From assembly GCA_016720545.1 (NCBI GenBank), contig JADKKK010000009.1, positions 1-64,000 on the forward strand: DNA of 64,000 bases. Direction: 5' to 3'. Of this stretch, positions 47,812 to 60,543 are shown piece by piece. The position numbers and the translations under genes were made by a program. How positions within the stretch are numbered: position 1 is the stretch's first letter; the number at the start of each line of letters is the position of its first letter. Below the pieces are notes generated by a model. It did no database searches. It was not told the DNA's origin and saw only the letters and a program-made list of their open reading frames with translations. This stretch comes from Myxococcales bacterium. GTDB lineage: Bacteria > Myxococcota_A > Polyangia > Polyangiales > Polyangiaceae.

Positions 47812-48852
47812 TCATCCGCGCCTCGGGGCGCGTGTCGGGAGGGCGCCGCTGCGCGTGGCGCGCCGATAGTGGACCACGGTCGACCCGCTCCAGCGCCGAA
47901 ACGCCCGGGTGAACGCCGCGATCTCCGAGAAGCCGAGGCGCCAGGCCACCTCCACCGTTGGCTTCCCATCGGCGATCCAGGCGAGCGCCCGCGCTCGGCG
48001 GTGCCGGTCGAGCAGCTCCTTGAACGTGACGCCCTCCTGCTGGAGCCGCCGCTGGAGCGACTTCTCGGACAAGTCGAGCGCGTCGGCGATGCGACCACGC
48101 AGCGCCGCGCCGTCGAGCGCGTCGAGCGCGTCGAGCGCGTCGAGCACCTGGGCGCCGACCGTCACGGCCGCCGCCGGAGGGGCGACCCCGCCGAGCCAGT
48201 GGTCGGCGGCCACGCGCAGCACCGCGCCCAGGTAGGGATCTGCGTGGGGAAGCGGCGCGTCCGCGGCCGCGGCGTCGAGCTCGACGGCGGTAGAGGTAGC
48301 GCCGAACCTCACGCTCGGGCCGAGCACGCGATGGACCTCGGCGGCGTAGGGTGGGGCCCGCGTCGCGAGCTCGAACGAGACGTTCGCTTCGCCGGCGCCC
48401 AGCAGCGCGAGGAGGCGCCGCGAGAGCACGAGGTAGTGCTCGTGGAGGAACGGCACGGCGGGCGCGTCGGCGAGCGGCGCGTAACACAGCCGGAACCGCG
48501 CGCCGCGGTCCTCCGGGCGGAGCCGATCGGCCGTCGACACGAGCGACGCGTACCTCGCCCACGCGGCGGCCGCCTCGCGAAACGTGCCCGCGGACTGCAC
48601 GATCCTCGCGACCACGTGCTGCCGCTCGGCCGGCAGCGTCTCGGCCACGTGCAGGCCGAGCGCCGGGTCGCCGAGCTCGTCGGTCGCGAGGCGCGTCAGC
48701 GCGGCGAACGAGGTGAGCGGCCAGCGGGCGTCCGGATCGCCCCACGCGGGGACCTGCGCCCCCACCTGCACCTCGATCGCGCCCCGCGACAACCCCGCCG
48801 CCTCGAGGCGCTCGACCAGCTCGCGGATGAGCACCGACGACGTGGTGTGCAC
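47812..48852 (-). CDS. AraC-family transcriptional regulator
   Basis: 346 aa. The N-terminal domain (LSRGAIEVQVGAQVPAWGDP) matches the arabinose-binding-like/OruR-type AraC ligand domain. The C-terminal double helix-turn-helix is LSEKSLQRRLQQEGVTFKEL and VEVAWRLGFSEIAAFTRAFR, then RWSG. GTG start 48852. It contains an LDA repeat built from 9-bp units in the linker between domains. Divergent from the sterol-desaturase-type gene, which it probably controls; direct repeats lie between them. Confidence 0.88.
   Translation of the reverse strand: MHTTSSVLIRELVERLEAAGLSRGAIEVQVGAQVPAWGDPDARWPLTSFAALTRLATDELGDPALGLHVAETLPAERQHVVARIVQSAGTFREAAAAWARYASLVSTADRLRPEDRGARFRLCYAPLADAPAVPFLHEHYLVLSRRLLALLGAGEANVSFELATRAPPYAAEVHRVLGPSVRFGATSTAVELDAAAADAPLPHADPYLGAVLRVAADHWLGGVAPPAAAVTVGAQVLDALDALDALDGAALRGRIADALDLSEKSLQRRLQQEGVTFKELLDRHRRARALAWIADGKPTVEVAWRLGFSEIAAFTRAFRRWSGSTVVHYRRATRSGALPTRAPRRG
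48112..48147. repeat. Four 9-bp tandem units in the AraC linker
   Basis: GTCGAGCGC occurs three times exactly and a fourth time with one mismatch (48112-48147). It encodes an in-frame LDALDALDAL segment. Copy-number change would alter linker length in steps of three residues without breaking the frame. Confidence 0.85.
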
Positions 48853-48897
48853 CGCGAGATGCTATCGCGGCCAGGCGCAGGTGTCCCCGGTGCCCTG

Positions 48898-48930
48898 CCT
48901 GCGCGTCCGTCCTGCGCGTCCGTCCTGCGC
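48898..48930. promoter_or_regulatory. Tandem 13-bp direct repeats between divergent genes
   Basis: CCTGCGCGTCCGT at 48898-48910 and 48911-48923, with a partial third copy beginning 48924. They sit in the 172-bp gap between the AraC regulator and the hydroxylase gene. AraC proteins bind direct repeats, but their sites are usually about 17-21 bp, so this is only a candidate operator. Confidence 0.4.
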
Positions 48931-49024
48931 CGGTCCCGCGCCAGTCCCCGCGTGTCCCGGCGGGTCGTCCCCGGCGTCCGCGCCGGTCCTACCGCGGCGA
49001 CTCCCCTCGGGTCATCGTCTCACC

Positions 49025-49903
49025 ATGTGGAAGCTCTACGTTCTGGTGGCGGTCGTCGTGCTCGGTGTGCTCGAGGGCTGGCGCACGCGAGGCGACACGT
49101 GGAGGCGCTCGCGCCGCGACTGGACCGTCGAGCTGCTCTGCGCGGGGTTGCTCCCTGGGGCGGTCGTGCCGCTGGTCACCTACGCCGTCGCGGGCGCGCT
49201 GTCCCACGCGGCGCCCGGCGGTCGTGGCGCCCTCGCGTGGCTCCCGTGGCCCCTGATGGTGGGCGCGTTCCTCCTGGTCGACGACCTCACGCAGTACCTG
49301 TGGCATCGCCTGTCGCACACGAGCCCCCTGCTCTGGCGCCTGCATCGCGCGCACCACGCGGCGCCCAAGATGGGTGTCGCGGTCACGTTTCGCAACAACC
49401 TATTTTACTATGCCATGATGCCCGGGCTCTGGCTCTCCCCGGTGATGGTCTATCTTGGCATGGGCGAGGTGTATCCATGGTATGCCTTCTTCAAGATGCT
49501 CGTCGTCGTCGGCGCGCACAGCGAGCTCCGCTACGACCGAGTGCTCTGGCGGCACCGCGCCACCCGGCCCATCGCCTGGATCCTCGAGCGGCTGCTCTCC
49601 ACGCCCGCCACGCACTTCGCCCACCACGGCCTCGACGCGACCGATCCCGGCACTCACTACCGAGGCAACTTCGGCAACATGCTGTTCGTCTGGGACCTGT
49701 TGTTCGGTACTGCCAAGATCACGCGTATCTACCCGAAGTCGTTCGGTATCGAGGGCGAGCCGGAGATGTCCTGGCCCACCCAGCTCGTCTGGCCACTTGC
49801 GGCGGAGCCCCACGCGGCGCCGCCGGAGCCCGCCGTCGACCTGGTCGAGGTGGGTGCGAGCGAGCGGGGCTCGTCGTCGCGTCCCAGCGGCCTCACAGCG
49901 TGA
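49025..49903 (+). CDS. Sterol desaturase / fatty acid hydroxylase superfamily protein
   Basis: 292-aa integral membrane di-iron enzyme. Three His boxes are present: WHRLSH, LHRAHHAAPKMG and THFAHHGLD, the usual HxxxH, HxxHH, HxxHH set. About four transmembrane helices (LYVLVAVVVLGVLEGW, LLPGAVVPLVTYAVAGAL, WPLMVGAFLLVDDL, MPGLWLSPVMVYLGMG). It hydroxylates or desaturates a lipid or sterol; myxobacteria do make sterols, so that is plausible. The last 30 residues are a soluble acidic tail. ATG 49025. Confidence 0.9.
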   Translation: MWKLYVLVAVVVLGVLEGWRTRGDTWRRSRRDWTVELLCAGLLPGAVVPLVTYAVAGALSHAAPGGRGALAWLPWPLMVGAFLLVDDLTQYLWHRLSHTSPLLWRLHRAHHAAPKMGVAVTFRNNLFYYAMMPGLWLSPVMVYLGMGEVYPWYAFFKMLVVVGAHSELRYDRVLWRHRATRPIAWILERLLSTPATHFAHHGLDATDPGTHYRGNFGNMLFVWDLLFGTAKITRIYPKSFGIEGEPEMSWPTQLVWPLAAEPHAAPPEPAVDLVEVGASERGSSSRPSGLTA

Positions 49904-52148
49904 GCCGCACCTTCGGCAGGCCCGCCTCGCCGGCGCTCGCGAAGCCGTACCGCGCGAGGTTGTCCATCACGCGCACGACGTAGCCGCGGGTCTCCAGGTA
50001 GGGGATCGACTCGACGAAGACCTCGAGGTCGGCGCCCTTCGCGCGCTCTTGCCAGCGCGTCATGGCCTCCGGCCCGGCGTTGTAGGCCCCCGCGACGCGG
50101 AGCGGATCGCCGTCGAGCTTCTCGCCGAGCTCGCGCAGGTAGCGGGCGCCGAGCGTGATGTTCGGGCCAGGTCGGGTGAGCCACGCGTCTTCGTGGGGGA
50201 GCTTCCCGCGCTCCGCGACCGCGCGCGCGGTCTCGGGGAGCAGCTGCATGAGGCCGACCGCGCGCGCCGGCGAGACCACCTCGGGATCGAAGCCGCTCTC
50301 TTGGCGCATGATCGCGTGCACGAAGCCGGCGCCGAGGCCGTTCGCCCGCTCGGCCTCGGTGACCTCGACCGCGAAGGGTCGCGGAAAGGCGCACTCCCAC
50401 GCCCACCGCGCGCGCCCCTCAGGGCTCTCGCCGAGGAGCGAGGAGGGCACGCGGAGCGCGACCTGGTGCATGCGCCGAGCCCGTCCCGTGAGCGCGTAGG
50501 CCGCGCAGAGCGCCTGGACGCCGCGCCCGGGGTAGGCCGACTCGACGAACGCCTCGCGGCTGCGCAGCTCGTCCTCGGCGTCGTCGTCGAGGCCCACCGC
50601 GTGGAGCAGATCGGCGGGCGCGGGGAGGGCGACGGAGAGCGCGGCGAGCGACGACGGCGTCCCGCTCGCGGGCTCGAGCCAGGGCACCGGCGGGGCCTTC
50701 GCCTCCGCGAGGCGCGCCTGCGCGACGAGGGCGGCGAAGCTGAGCGGTCGGCTTCGCACGACCTCGGTCCACCGCGCGACGGCGTGCGTGCGATCCCCGT
50801 CGCGCAGCGCCGCGAGCGCGGCGAGGTTCTTCGCGCGAGCGCGGAGATCGGCCGTGTCCGCGTCGTCAGCGAGGGCCTCGAACAGGCGGCGAGCGCCCGG
50901 GTAGTCGCGCGCGGCGAGGTGCGCGAGCGCTCGGTAGCGCGCGGTCTCCCCTCGGGGCTGCGCGCTCCCTTTCCCCCCGCGCCCCTCGCCCGAGAGCTCG
51001 TCGAAGGCGCGCACCGCCGCCGCGTGGTCACCGTGGAGGAGCGCGATCCGGCCCAAGTGAAACCGCGCCTGGCTCGCGAAGGGCGAGCCCGGGTAGCGCT
51101 CGCGCACGTGGCGCATCGCGGCCTCGGCCTCCCGATCGCGATCGGCGCGCGAGAGCGCGCGGGCGGCGAGGAAGGCGTCCTCCGCGGCGCGCGCCCCTCC
51201 GCGTCGCTCGCACGCGCCGTAGGCGGCCGCCGCCTCCGTGTAGCGGCTCTTGGCCTTGTAGAGCGCCTCCGCGCGCGCGTGACAGAGCGCGTCCTCGCCG
51301 GGCGCGGGCTTCCCGGCGGCCGCGCGGGCGATGGCCTTGAGCGCCTCGTCGGGGCGCTGCTGGTCGGCGAGCGCGCTCGCGCGGGCTAGCCACTCCCCCG
51401 GCGAGAGGGCGCCCCCGAGCTTGGACAGCCTGGCGAGCGCGCGCTCGACCTCGGGCGGACTCGCGGCGTGGATTGAGAGCCAGCGCGCGTCCTCGAGCGC
51501 GGTTGGCTCGTCGTCGCGGCAGAGCCCGAGGCGCAGCGCGCGCGCCTCCTCCTCGAGCGCGCGAGGCAGCTTCCCGCGCGTGAGCGCTCGATCGACCGCC
51601 TGCCGTGCGCGCGCGTGGGCCCCACCGCGCTCGAACGCGCGCGCGGCCGCGAGAAGATCGCGTGGCGTGCCGCGGCGCAGGAATGCCTCTCCCGCCGCGT
51701 CGAACGGACCCACCTCGGCCATGGCCTGGAGGCGGAGGCCCTTGATGCGCGCGTCGAGCAACGGGAGCGCCTGCTCGAGCGAAGCGAGGAGCGCGGAGGC
51801 TTGCGTGTAGTCTGCACGTTCAAGGGCGCCGCGGGCGCGCGCCAGCCTCACGTCCGGCGCGGCCTGCTCCGCCGCGTCGAGCCGCGCGGCGGCGGCCTCG
51901 GCCTCCTCCCACCGCGCGTGTCGCACCGCCTCGCGGAAGCGCGTCGCGGGGTCGGCGCCTACGTCGGCGTCCGACGCGGGCTCTACGGGGCGCGCGCTCG
52001 CTGCGCTGTCGGTCACGGCGGCGCCCTCGGGCCCGCTGTCGCGGGCTTTCTCCGGGCCCTCGCGGTGGCACGCCACGAGAGCGACGCACGCGAGCGCGAG
52101 CCACCGGCCCTGCCGCCAGCCGATCGCGAGCGGCCTATCGGTAGACAC
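49893..52148 (-). CDS. Soluble lytic murein transglycosylase-like lipoprotein
   Basis: 751 aa from GTG 52148, with a lipobox at CVALVAC (Cys25). Residues 60-560 form helical TPR-like repeats (the superhelical U-domain of Slt70-type enzymes). The catalytic domain is C-terminal: IMRQESGFDPEVVSPARAVG with the general-acid Glu, then LMQLLPETARAVAE, NITLGARYLRELGEKLDGD and VAGAYNAGPEAMTRWQ. It cleaves peptidoglycan, forming 1,6-anhydro products. The start lies 14 nt inside the methyltransferase gene, implying co-transcription. Confidence 0.93.
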   Translation of the reverse strand: MSTDRPLAIGWRQGRWLALACVALVACHREGPEKARDSGPEGAAVTDSAASARPVEPASDADVGADPATRFREAVRHARWEEAEAAAARLDAAEQAAPDVRLARARGALERADYTQASALLASLEQALPLLDARIKGLRLQAMAEVGPFDAAGEAFLRRGTPRDLLAAARAFERGGAHARARQAVDRALTRGKLPRALEEEARALRLGLCRDDEPTALEDARWLSIHAASPPEVERALARLSKLGGALSPGEWLARASALADQQRPDEALKAIARAAAGKPAPGEDALCHARAEALYKAKSRYTEAAAAYGACERRGGARAAEDAFLAARALSRADRDREAEAAMRHVRERYPGSPFASQARFHLGRIALLHGDHAAAVRAFDELSGEGRGGKGSAQPRGETARYRALAHLAARDYPGARRLFEALADDADTADLRARAKNLAALAALRDGDRTHAVARWTEVVRSRPLSFAALVAQARLAEAKAPPVPWLEPASGTPSSLAALSVALPAPADLLHAVGLDDDAEDELRSREAFVESAYPGRGVQALCAAYALTGRARRMHQVALRVPSSLLGESPEGRARWAWECAFPRPFAVEVTEAERANGLGAGFVHAIMRQESGFDPEVVSPARAVGLMQLLPETARAVAERGKLPHEDAWLTRPGPNITLGARYLRELGEKLDGDPLRVAGAYNAGPEAMTRWQERAKGADLEVFVESIPYLETRGYVVRVMDNLARYGFASAGEAGLPKVRLTL

Positions 52149-53439
52149 CGAACGTCCCTCCTCCGGTGTACTCACGCGAGCGCCGGAGCCCTGTCGCGTC
52201 TTCTCCCCGAGCGAGCCTCGCGAGGCGCGGCAGGGCGAGCGACAGGGCGTGGTCTCCCTGTTCGATCCCGATCCAGCGGCGCCCCATGGTCTCGGCCACG
52301 GCCGCCGTCGTCCCGCTGCCGAGGAAAGGATCGAGCACCCAATCGCCGGGCGCCGTGGTGAGCGCGAGCAAGCGCTCCAGCAGCCGCTCGGGCTTCTTGT
52401 TCCTCGAGAACGCCACGCCGCCCTCGGGGGCGAGGCCCTGAAAGGGTATGTCGCTCCACACGTTCGTGAGCGGCTCCGCCAGCACGCGGGGCGCCGCCTC
52501 GGTCGGATCGAGGGTGCCGTCGGGCAGCAAGGAGCGGAGCTTCGACGCGAGGAACAGCACCCGGTTGCCGCCTCGCAGCACCAGCGCCGGCCGGCTCGGG
52601 CGCTCCAGCACGAGGGTCCGGTCGGGCTCCCGTCGCGAGCGCGCGACCAGCGCCTGGGCCTCGCGCGACACGGCCTCCACGCGCACCTGCGCGAAACGGA
52701 CCACGCTCGCCGCGTGCGCGCGCGCGAACGCCGCCTGGCGGGCCGGCCACGCCTCGCCGAGCGACCTCTTCGCCGCGCTCCCCGTCGCGAACCCCGCGTG
52801 GGCAGCGACCGCTCGCGCGAGCGGCACGTACCGCCACGACGCGACGGGGGCGCCGCGATCGACGATGAAGGTGCGGTACGCGGGGTCCGCGCCCGCGCGC
52901 TCGCGGAAGAGGCGCGTCGGCGAGAACGCTGCGCGGCTCTTGGCGTAAAGGAGAATGAAATCGGACACATGGACAGGGCCCGCGTTCTGCGCCTTGTGAC
53001 CCGTCGCCGCGCTGCGCACCACCGTGATGGTGCTCACGCGGTTGCGGCTCCCGAAGATCTCGTCGCACAGCACCTGCAGCGGCCCGAGCTCGGTGTCGTC
53101 GATCTCGACCGCCAGCACGCCGTCGTCGCGGAGCAGCGCGCGCGCCGCATGGAGGCGCGGCGCCATCATGGCGAGCCACGCCTCCCGGCTCCGGGCGTCG
53201 TCGTATTGCGAGAAGACACGGCCGGTGTTGAAGGGCGGGTCGAGGTACGCGAGGCGGAACCGCGCCCCGTGCGTGCGCTCGAGCTCCCTCATGGCCACGA
53301 GGTTGTCGCTCTGCACGAGGCGGCACTCGTCCGCCCGCCGCGCGCCAACGGAGAGCGACGGGTCTCGCGTCGTGCGCGGTCCCCGCGCGTCCGCGGCCAC
53401 TCCCTCGGTCCCCTCAAGGCGGCGGGACGTGCGGCCCAC
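52135..53439 (-). CDS. Site-specific DNA methyltransferase, beta class, orphan
   Basis: 434 aa. The catalytic motif IV, AYLDPPFNTGRVFSQYD, precedes motif I, WVLDPFLGSGTTAAVAETM, so the order is that of beta-class (Mod/YhdJ-like) N6-adenine or N4-cytosine enzymes; Phe in DPPF replaces the commoner Tyr. The middle resembles type III Mod. No restriction subunit adjoins, so it is an orphan. It overlaps the ABC1 kinase stop by 26 nt and the transglycosylase start by 14 nt. GTG start 53439 is provisional; the first ~35 residues are non-conserved. Confidence 0.85.
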   Translation of the reverse strand: MGRTSRRLEGTEGVAADARGPRTTRDPSLSVGARRADECRLVQSDNLVAMRELERTHGARFRLAYLDPPFNTGRVFSQYDDARSREAWLAMMAPRLHAARALLRDDGVLAVEIDDTELGPLQVLCDEIFGSRNRVSTITVVRSAATGHKAQNAGPVHVSDFILLYAKSRAAFSPTRLFRERAGADPAYRTFIVDRGAPVASWRYVPLARAVAAHAGFATGSAAKRSLGEAWPARQAAFARAHAASVVRFAQVRVEAVSREAQALVARSRREPDRTLVLERPSRPALVLRGGNRVLFLASKLRSLLPDGTLDPTEAAPRVLAEPLTNVWSDIPFQGLAPEGGVAFSRNKKPERLLERLLALTTAPGDWVLDPFLGSGTTAAVAETMGRRWIGIEQGDHALSLALPRLARLARGEDATGLRRSREYTGGGTFGVYR

Positions 53440-54832
53440 GGATCCATTCGCGCGTGATGCGGTGGTAGTTCCCCTCGGCCCCGAGCCCTCCCATCACGCT
53501 CGCGAGCCCCCACTGCAGGCGGTTCATGAACGTGTGCTCGGTCGGCATGTGGATCGGCTTCGGGAGGTTCGGCACGCCCGAGTCGGCCGACTTCATGATC
53601 TTCTTTAGCCCGCGCGCGAGGTACGCCACGGTCTCGCGCGCGGCCTCGGGCGTGTGCCGGTACGGGGCGTCGACCGTGAGCGGGATCATGACGAACTTCG
53701 TGTAGTCGAGGTAGAGCTTGAACGACTCCTCGTCCGTGGGATCGAAGCCGAGGAAGTCGACGCAGGCGCGCTCGAAGTCGTCCCAGCGCTCGTCCATCGC
53801 GGCGATGATGTAGCGCTTCTCGCCGAGGAGCAGCTCGGGCGAGAGGATCTTGTGGCAGCCGAAATCGAGGAACGCGACCTTGCCGCCGCCGAGGAAGCGG
53901 TAGTTGCCAGGGTGCGGGTCGGCGTAGAGCACGCCGTGGCGGAAGAGCGCGCGCATCATGAAGCGCCAGATGGTCTCCGCCGCCTGACGCTTGTCGTCGG
54001 GGGTCGCCTCCGCGCAGAACGTCTTGTAGTCGACGCCGCCGATGAGCTCGGTCGTCAGGACCCGCCGCGTGGAGAGCGAGTGCTGAACGCGCGGAATGAC
54101 GATCTCCGGATCTTCCGCGTGGATCGCGCGGAACATGTCGGTCGCGCTCGCCTCCCGTGAGTAGTCGAGCTCCGCGAGGAACACCGACTTGATCTCGTCG
54201 AGGGTCTCCTTCGTGTGGTAGCGGCGGCCCACCGGCGACATCATCTGCTCGAGCATCGAGACGCTCTTCAGGTCGTTCTCGATCGCCTTGTCGATGCCCG
54301 GATACTGCACCTTCACGGCGACGTGCTCGCCGCCGTGGGTCGTGGCCCGGTGGACCTGCCCGATGCTCGCCGCCGCGAACGGCTCGGCCTCCCACACCGA
54401 GAAGACCTCCTCGGGGACGCCGAGCTCGGCCGTCACCACCTTGCGCGCGGCCTCCCGCGAGAGCGGTGGCGCCTTCGCCTGGAGCTGCTTGAGGACGTCT
54501 TGGAACTTCTCCTCGTAGCCGGGGGGAGCGAGGCCGTCGATGTACGAGGCCATCTGACCGAGCTTGAGCGGGAGACCCTTCATCTCGCCGAGGGTCTTCA
54601 GCATCGCCTCCGCGGTCTTGCGCGCGTTCTCGCGCATGGCCTCGCGCTCCTTGGCGAGGCGCTCCGGGTCGTCGCCCTTCGCTCCGAGCCCGATGGCGCG
54701 CTTCAGCGCCGCGCCGCCTGCGGGGAGCGTACGGGCGGCGAGCGAGCCTAGCCGCGCGAGCCGGCCGAGGCGCGACGTGGGCGGCGCGTCGGGCCGATCG
54801 TCCTCCGGCTCGCCGTCTCGCTTGGATGCCAT
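53414..54832 (-). CDS. ABC1/AarF (UbiB-like) atypical kinase
   Basis: 472 aa from ATG 54832. UbiB-family motifs: KGLPLKLGQMASYIDG (the KxGQ helix), PFAAASIGQVHRATTHGGEH (Ala-rich loop replacing the Gly loop), VAVKVQYPG, FRHGVLYADPHPGNYRFLGG and VAFLDFGCHK. These atypical kinases support ubiquinone or membrane-lipid homeostasis. The N-terminal 20 residues are acidic and disordered. Downstream the DNA methyltransferase starts within its end. Confidence 0.93.
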   Translation of the reverse strand: MASKRDGEPEDDRPDAPPTSRLGRLARLGSLAARTLPAGGAALKRAIGLGAKGDDPERLAKEREAMRENARKTAEAMLKTLGEMKGLPLKLGQMASYIDGLAPPGYEEKFQDVLKQLQAKAPPLSREAARKVVTAELGVPEEVFSVWEAEPFAAASIGQVHRATTHGGEHVAVKVQYPGIDKAIENDLKSVSMLEQMMSPVGRRYHTKETLDEIKSVFLAELDYSREASATDMFRAIHAEDPEIVIPRVQHSLSTRRVLTTELIGGVDYKTFCAEATPDDKRQAAETIWRFMMRALFRHGVLYADPHPGNYRFLGGGKVAFLDFGCHKILSPELLLGEKRYIIAAMDERWDDFERACVDFLGFDPTDEESFKLYLDYTKFVMIPLTVDAPYRHTPEAARETVAYLARGLKKIMKSADSGVPNLPKPIHMPTEHTFMNRLQWGLASVMGGLGAEGNYHRITREWIRGPHVPPP

Positions 54833-54886
54833 GGGGCGCATGGGACCCCCTCGCGCGCGGCGCGTCAAGGGCGCGCGTGGGGCCGC

Positions 54887-58818
<3,932 letters not shown>

Positions 58819-58822
<4 letters not shown>

Positions 58823-59475
58823 GATCGACCCCCGGGAGCGGCCGGCTCCTGCGTGGCGTTCGGACTCGCGTGCTCGGGCGCCTTCCGCCGCTCGCCCACG
58901 ACGAACACCTCGTAGCTCGAGGTGCGGGTGCCCTCGGGCCGGATGGTGCGCTCGGCGGCGAAGAGGCGCTTCACCTCGTCACGGGCGCGCACGAAGTCCT
59001 CCCCCATGAAGATCTTTCCAACGAACGCGCCCCCGGGCTTGAGCAGGGCCTCCGCGACCGCGAGCGCGCGCATGAACAGATCGAAGCTGCGGGTCTGATC
59101 GCCGAGGCGGTTGCCCGTGGTGTTCGGCGCCATGTCCGAGACGACGACGTCGTACGGAGCGAAGCGTGAAAGCGCTTCGGTCTCGAGCGACAGGGCGTCG
59201 CCAATGAAGAACTCCACGTTCGCGGGCACCTGCGTGTTGAGCTCCTTCAGGTCCATCGCGAGCACGCGCCCCTTGGGGCCGACGCGCCCCGCGGCGTAGA
59301 GCGTCCAGCTCCCGGGAGAGGCCCCCAGGTCGAGCACGCTCTGCCCGGGCCGGAACATGCGCACGCGCTTGTCGATCTCCTCGAGCTTGAAGACGCTCCG
59401 CGCGGGGTAGCCGGCCTTCTTGGCCTCCACCGTGAAGTGATCGGCCCCCTTGTACGGATTCTTACGCCCCTTCAC
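58819..59475 (-). CDS. rlmE: 23S rRNA (uridine-2'-O)-methyltransferase RlmE/FtsJ
   Basis: 218 aa. SAM-binding VLDLGASPGSWTLYAA; the K-D-K-E tetrad is readable as the Lys of SVFKLEEID, the Asp of VVVSDMAPNTTGN, the Lys of FVGKIFMG and the Glu of SSYEVFVVG. RlmE methylates U2552 of 23S rRNA late in 50S assembly. The C-terminal 20 residues are a non-conserved tail. Lies just downstream of rplC (another 50S gene) and overlaps the large kinase by 4 nt. Confidence 0.95.
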
Positions 59476-59599
59476 GCCGGCACCTCAAGGTCTGTCCAGC
59501 CCCGCGAGCGCCTCCCGAGCGGCTCGGGGCGGTCTCCAGGCGGCATCTTAGACGCAACGCGGCCCGGGTTGTTCTCTCGCGTGCGCGAATGTGGGGTCG

Positions 59600-59640
59600 A
59601 CAAAAGATAGAGCGCCCCGCGGCCACGAGGGCTGCGGGGC
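59600..59640 (-). terminator. Rho-independent terminator downstream of rplC
   Basis: GCCCCGC (59634-59640 read on the minus strand) pairs with GCGGGGC (59614-59620), extended by about four more pairs around a 5-nt loop, and is followed on the minus strand by CTATCTTTTG. It begins about 35 nt after the rplC stop, separating it from rlmE. Confidence 0.75.
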
Positions 59641-59675
59641 GGTCGCCGATGCGCCGTTCGCGCCTCGTGGGGCGC

Positions 59676-60338
59676 TCAGCCGTTCTTGAGGCGGCGCTTG
59701 ACGGCGGCGCGGATGAGCACCACGCCCTGGTTCGCGCCCGGGACGCCGCCCTCGATCATGAGGAGGTTCTTCTCGACGTCGATGCGCGCGAGGGTGAGGT
59801 TCTGCATGCTCACGGTCTCGTTGCCGTACTGGCCCGGCATGCCGGTGTTCGGCAGCGTGCGACCCGGGGTCATGTTGGTGCCGATCGAGCCGCCGTGGCG
59901 GTGGTACTCGTGCGTGCCGTGCGAGCGGCCCATGCCGGCGAAGTTCCAGCGGCGCATGACGCCGGTGTAGCCGCGTCCGCGCGTGGCGCCTTGGGCGTCG
60001 ACGAGCTGGCCCTCCGTGAAGACCTCGTCGAGCTTCATCGTGTGGCCGACCTCGAACTTCGCCGCGAACTCGGGCGAGCAACGCAGCTCGCGCACGACGC
60101 GCTTCGCCGCGACGTTGGCCTTCTTGAACGCGCCGGCGACCGGCTTCGTGACGTGCTTGTCCTTCGCGTCGGTCATTCCGTAGACGAGGGCGGTGTAGCC
60201 GTCCTTCTCGACGGTGCGCTTGCCGACGACGACCACGGGGCCGGCCTCGATGACGCACACGCGCTTCACGGTGCCGTCGGGGGTGAAGTACTGGGTGAAG
60301 CCGATCTTCTTGCCGATGATGCCAGGCTGCTGATTCAT
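59676..60338 (-). CDS. rplC: 50S ribosomal protein L3
   Basis: 220 aa of the long bacterial L3 form. GIIGKKIGFTQYFTPDGTVK at the N-terminus; the signature FAGMGRSHGTHEYHRHGGSI with the Gln/His loop region, then GRTLPNTGMPGQYGNETVSM, is conserved. ATG 60338 follows AAGGAG at good spacing. L3 is normally second in the S10 operon. Here rpsJ, rplD and other partners are absent on both sides, and the gene has its own promoter-like sequence and terminator, so it is transcribed alone. Confidence 0.96.
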   Translation of the reverse strand: MNQQPGIIGKKIGFTQYFTPDGTVKRVCVIEAGPVVVVGKRTVEKDGYTALVYGMTDAKDKHVTKPVAGAFKKANVAAKRVVRELRCSPEFAAKFEVGHTMKLDEVFTEGQLVDAQGATRGRGYTGVMRRWNFAGMGRSHGTHEYHRHGGSIGTNMTPGRTLPNTGMPGQYGNETVSMQNLTLARIDVEKNLLMIEGGVPGANQGVVLIRAAVKRRLKNG

Positions 60339-60482
60339 GTTCGTAGCTCCTTGGGTGCCCCTTCAAGGTCCCGGACGACACACCCGGCCGTTGGCGTTCC
60401 GCACGACTCTTCGTGCCAGACCGGTCCTTGGGGCTGGACCGGGGGAAGTCCCCACGCCTCGAGCACTGTCCGAGGGGCGCGC

Positions 60483-60511
60483 ACCATGGCAAAAGACCGC
60501 CCCCGAGTCAA
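60483..60511 (-). promoter_or_regulatory. Candidate sigma-70 promoter of rplC
   Basis: On the minus strand TTGACT (60506-60511) and CATGGT (60483-60488) are separated by exactly 17 nt, about 145 nt before the rplC start. The -35 is near consensus, the -10 is poor. This leaves a long leader that could carry L3 autoregulation. Confidence 0.35.
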
Positions 60512-60543
60512 GCGGCTGTGACGCAGAAAGAGTGCTTGCGACT

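Noticed and set aside
52135..53439. The methyltransferase considered as the missing PglX of the BREX-like operon
   Set aside because: It is 38 kb away and only 434 aa, with beta-class motif order and DPPF, unlike the ~1200-aa PglX with NPPY.
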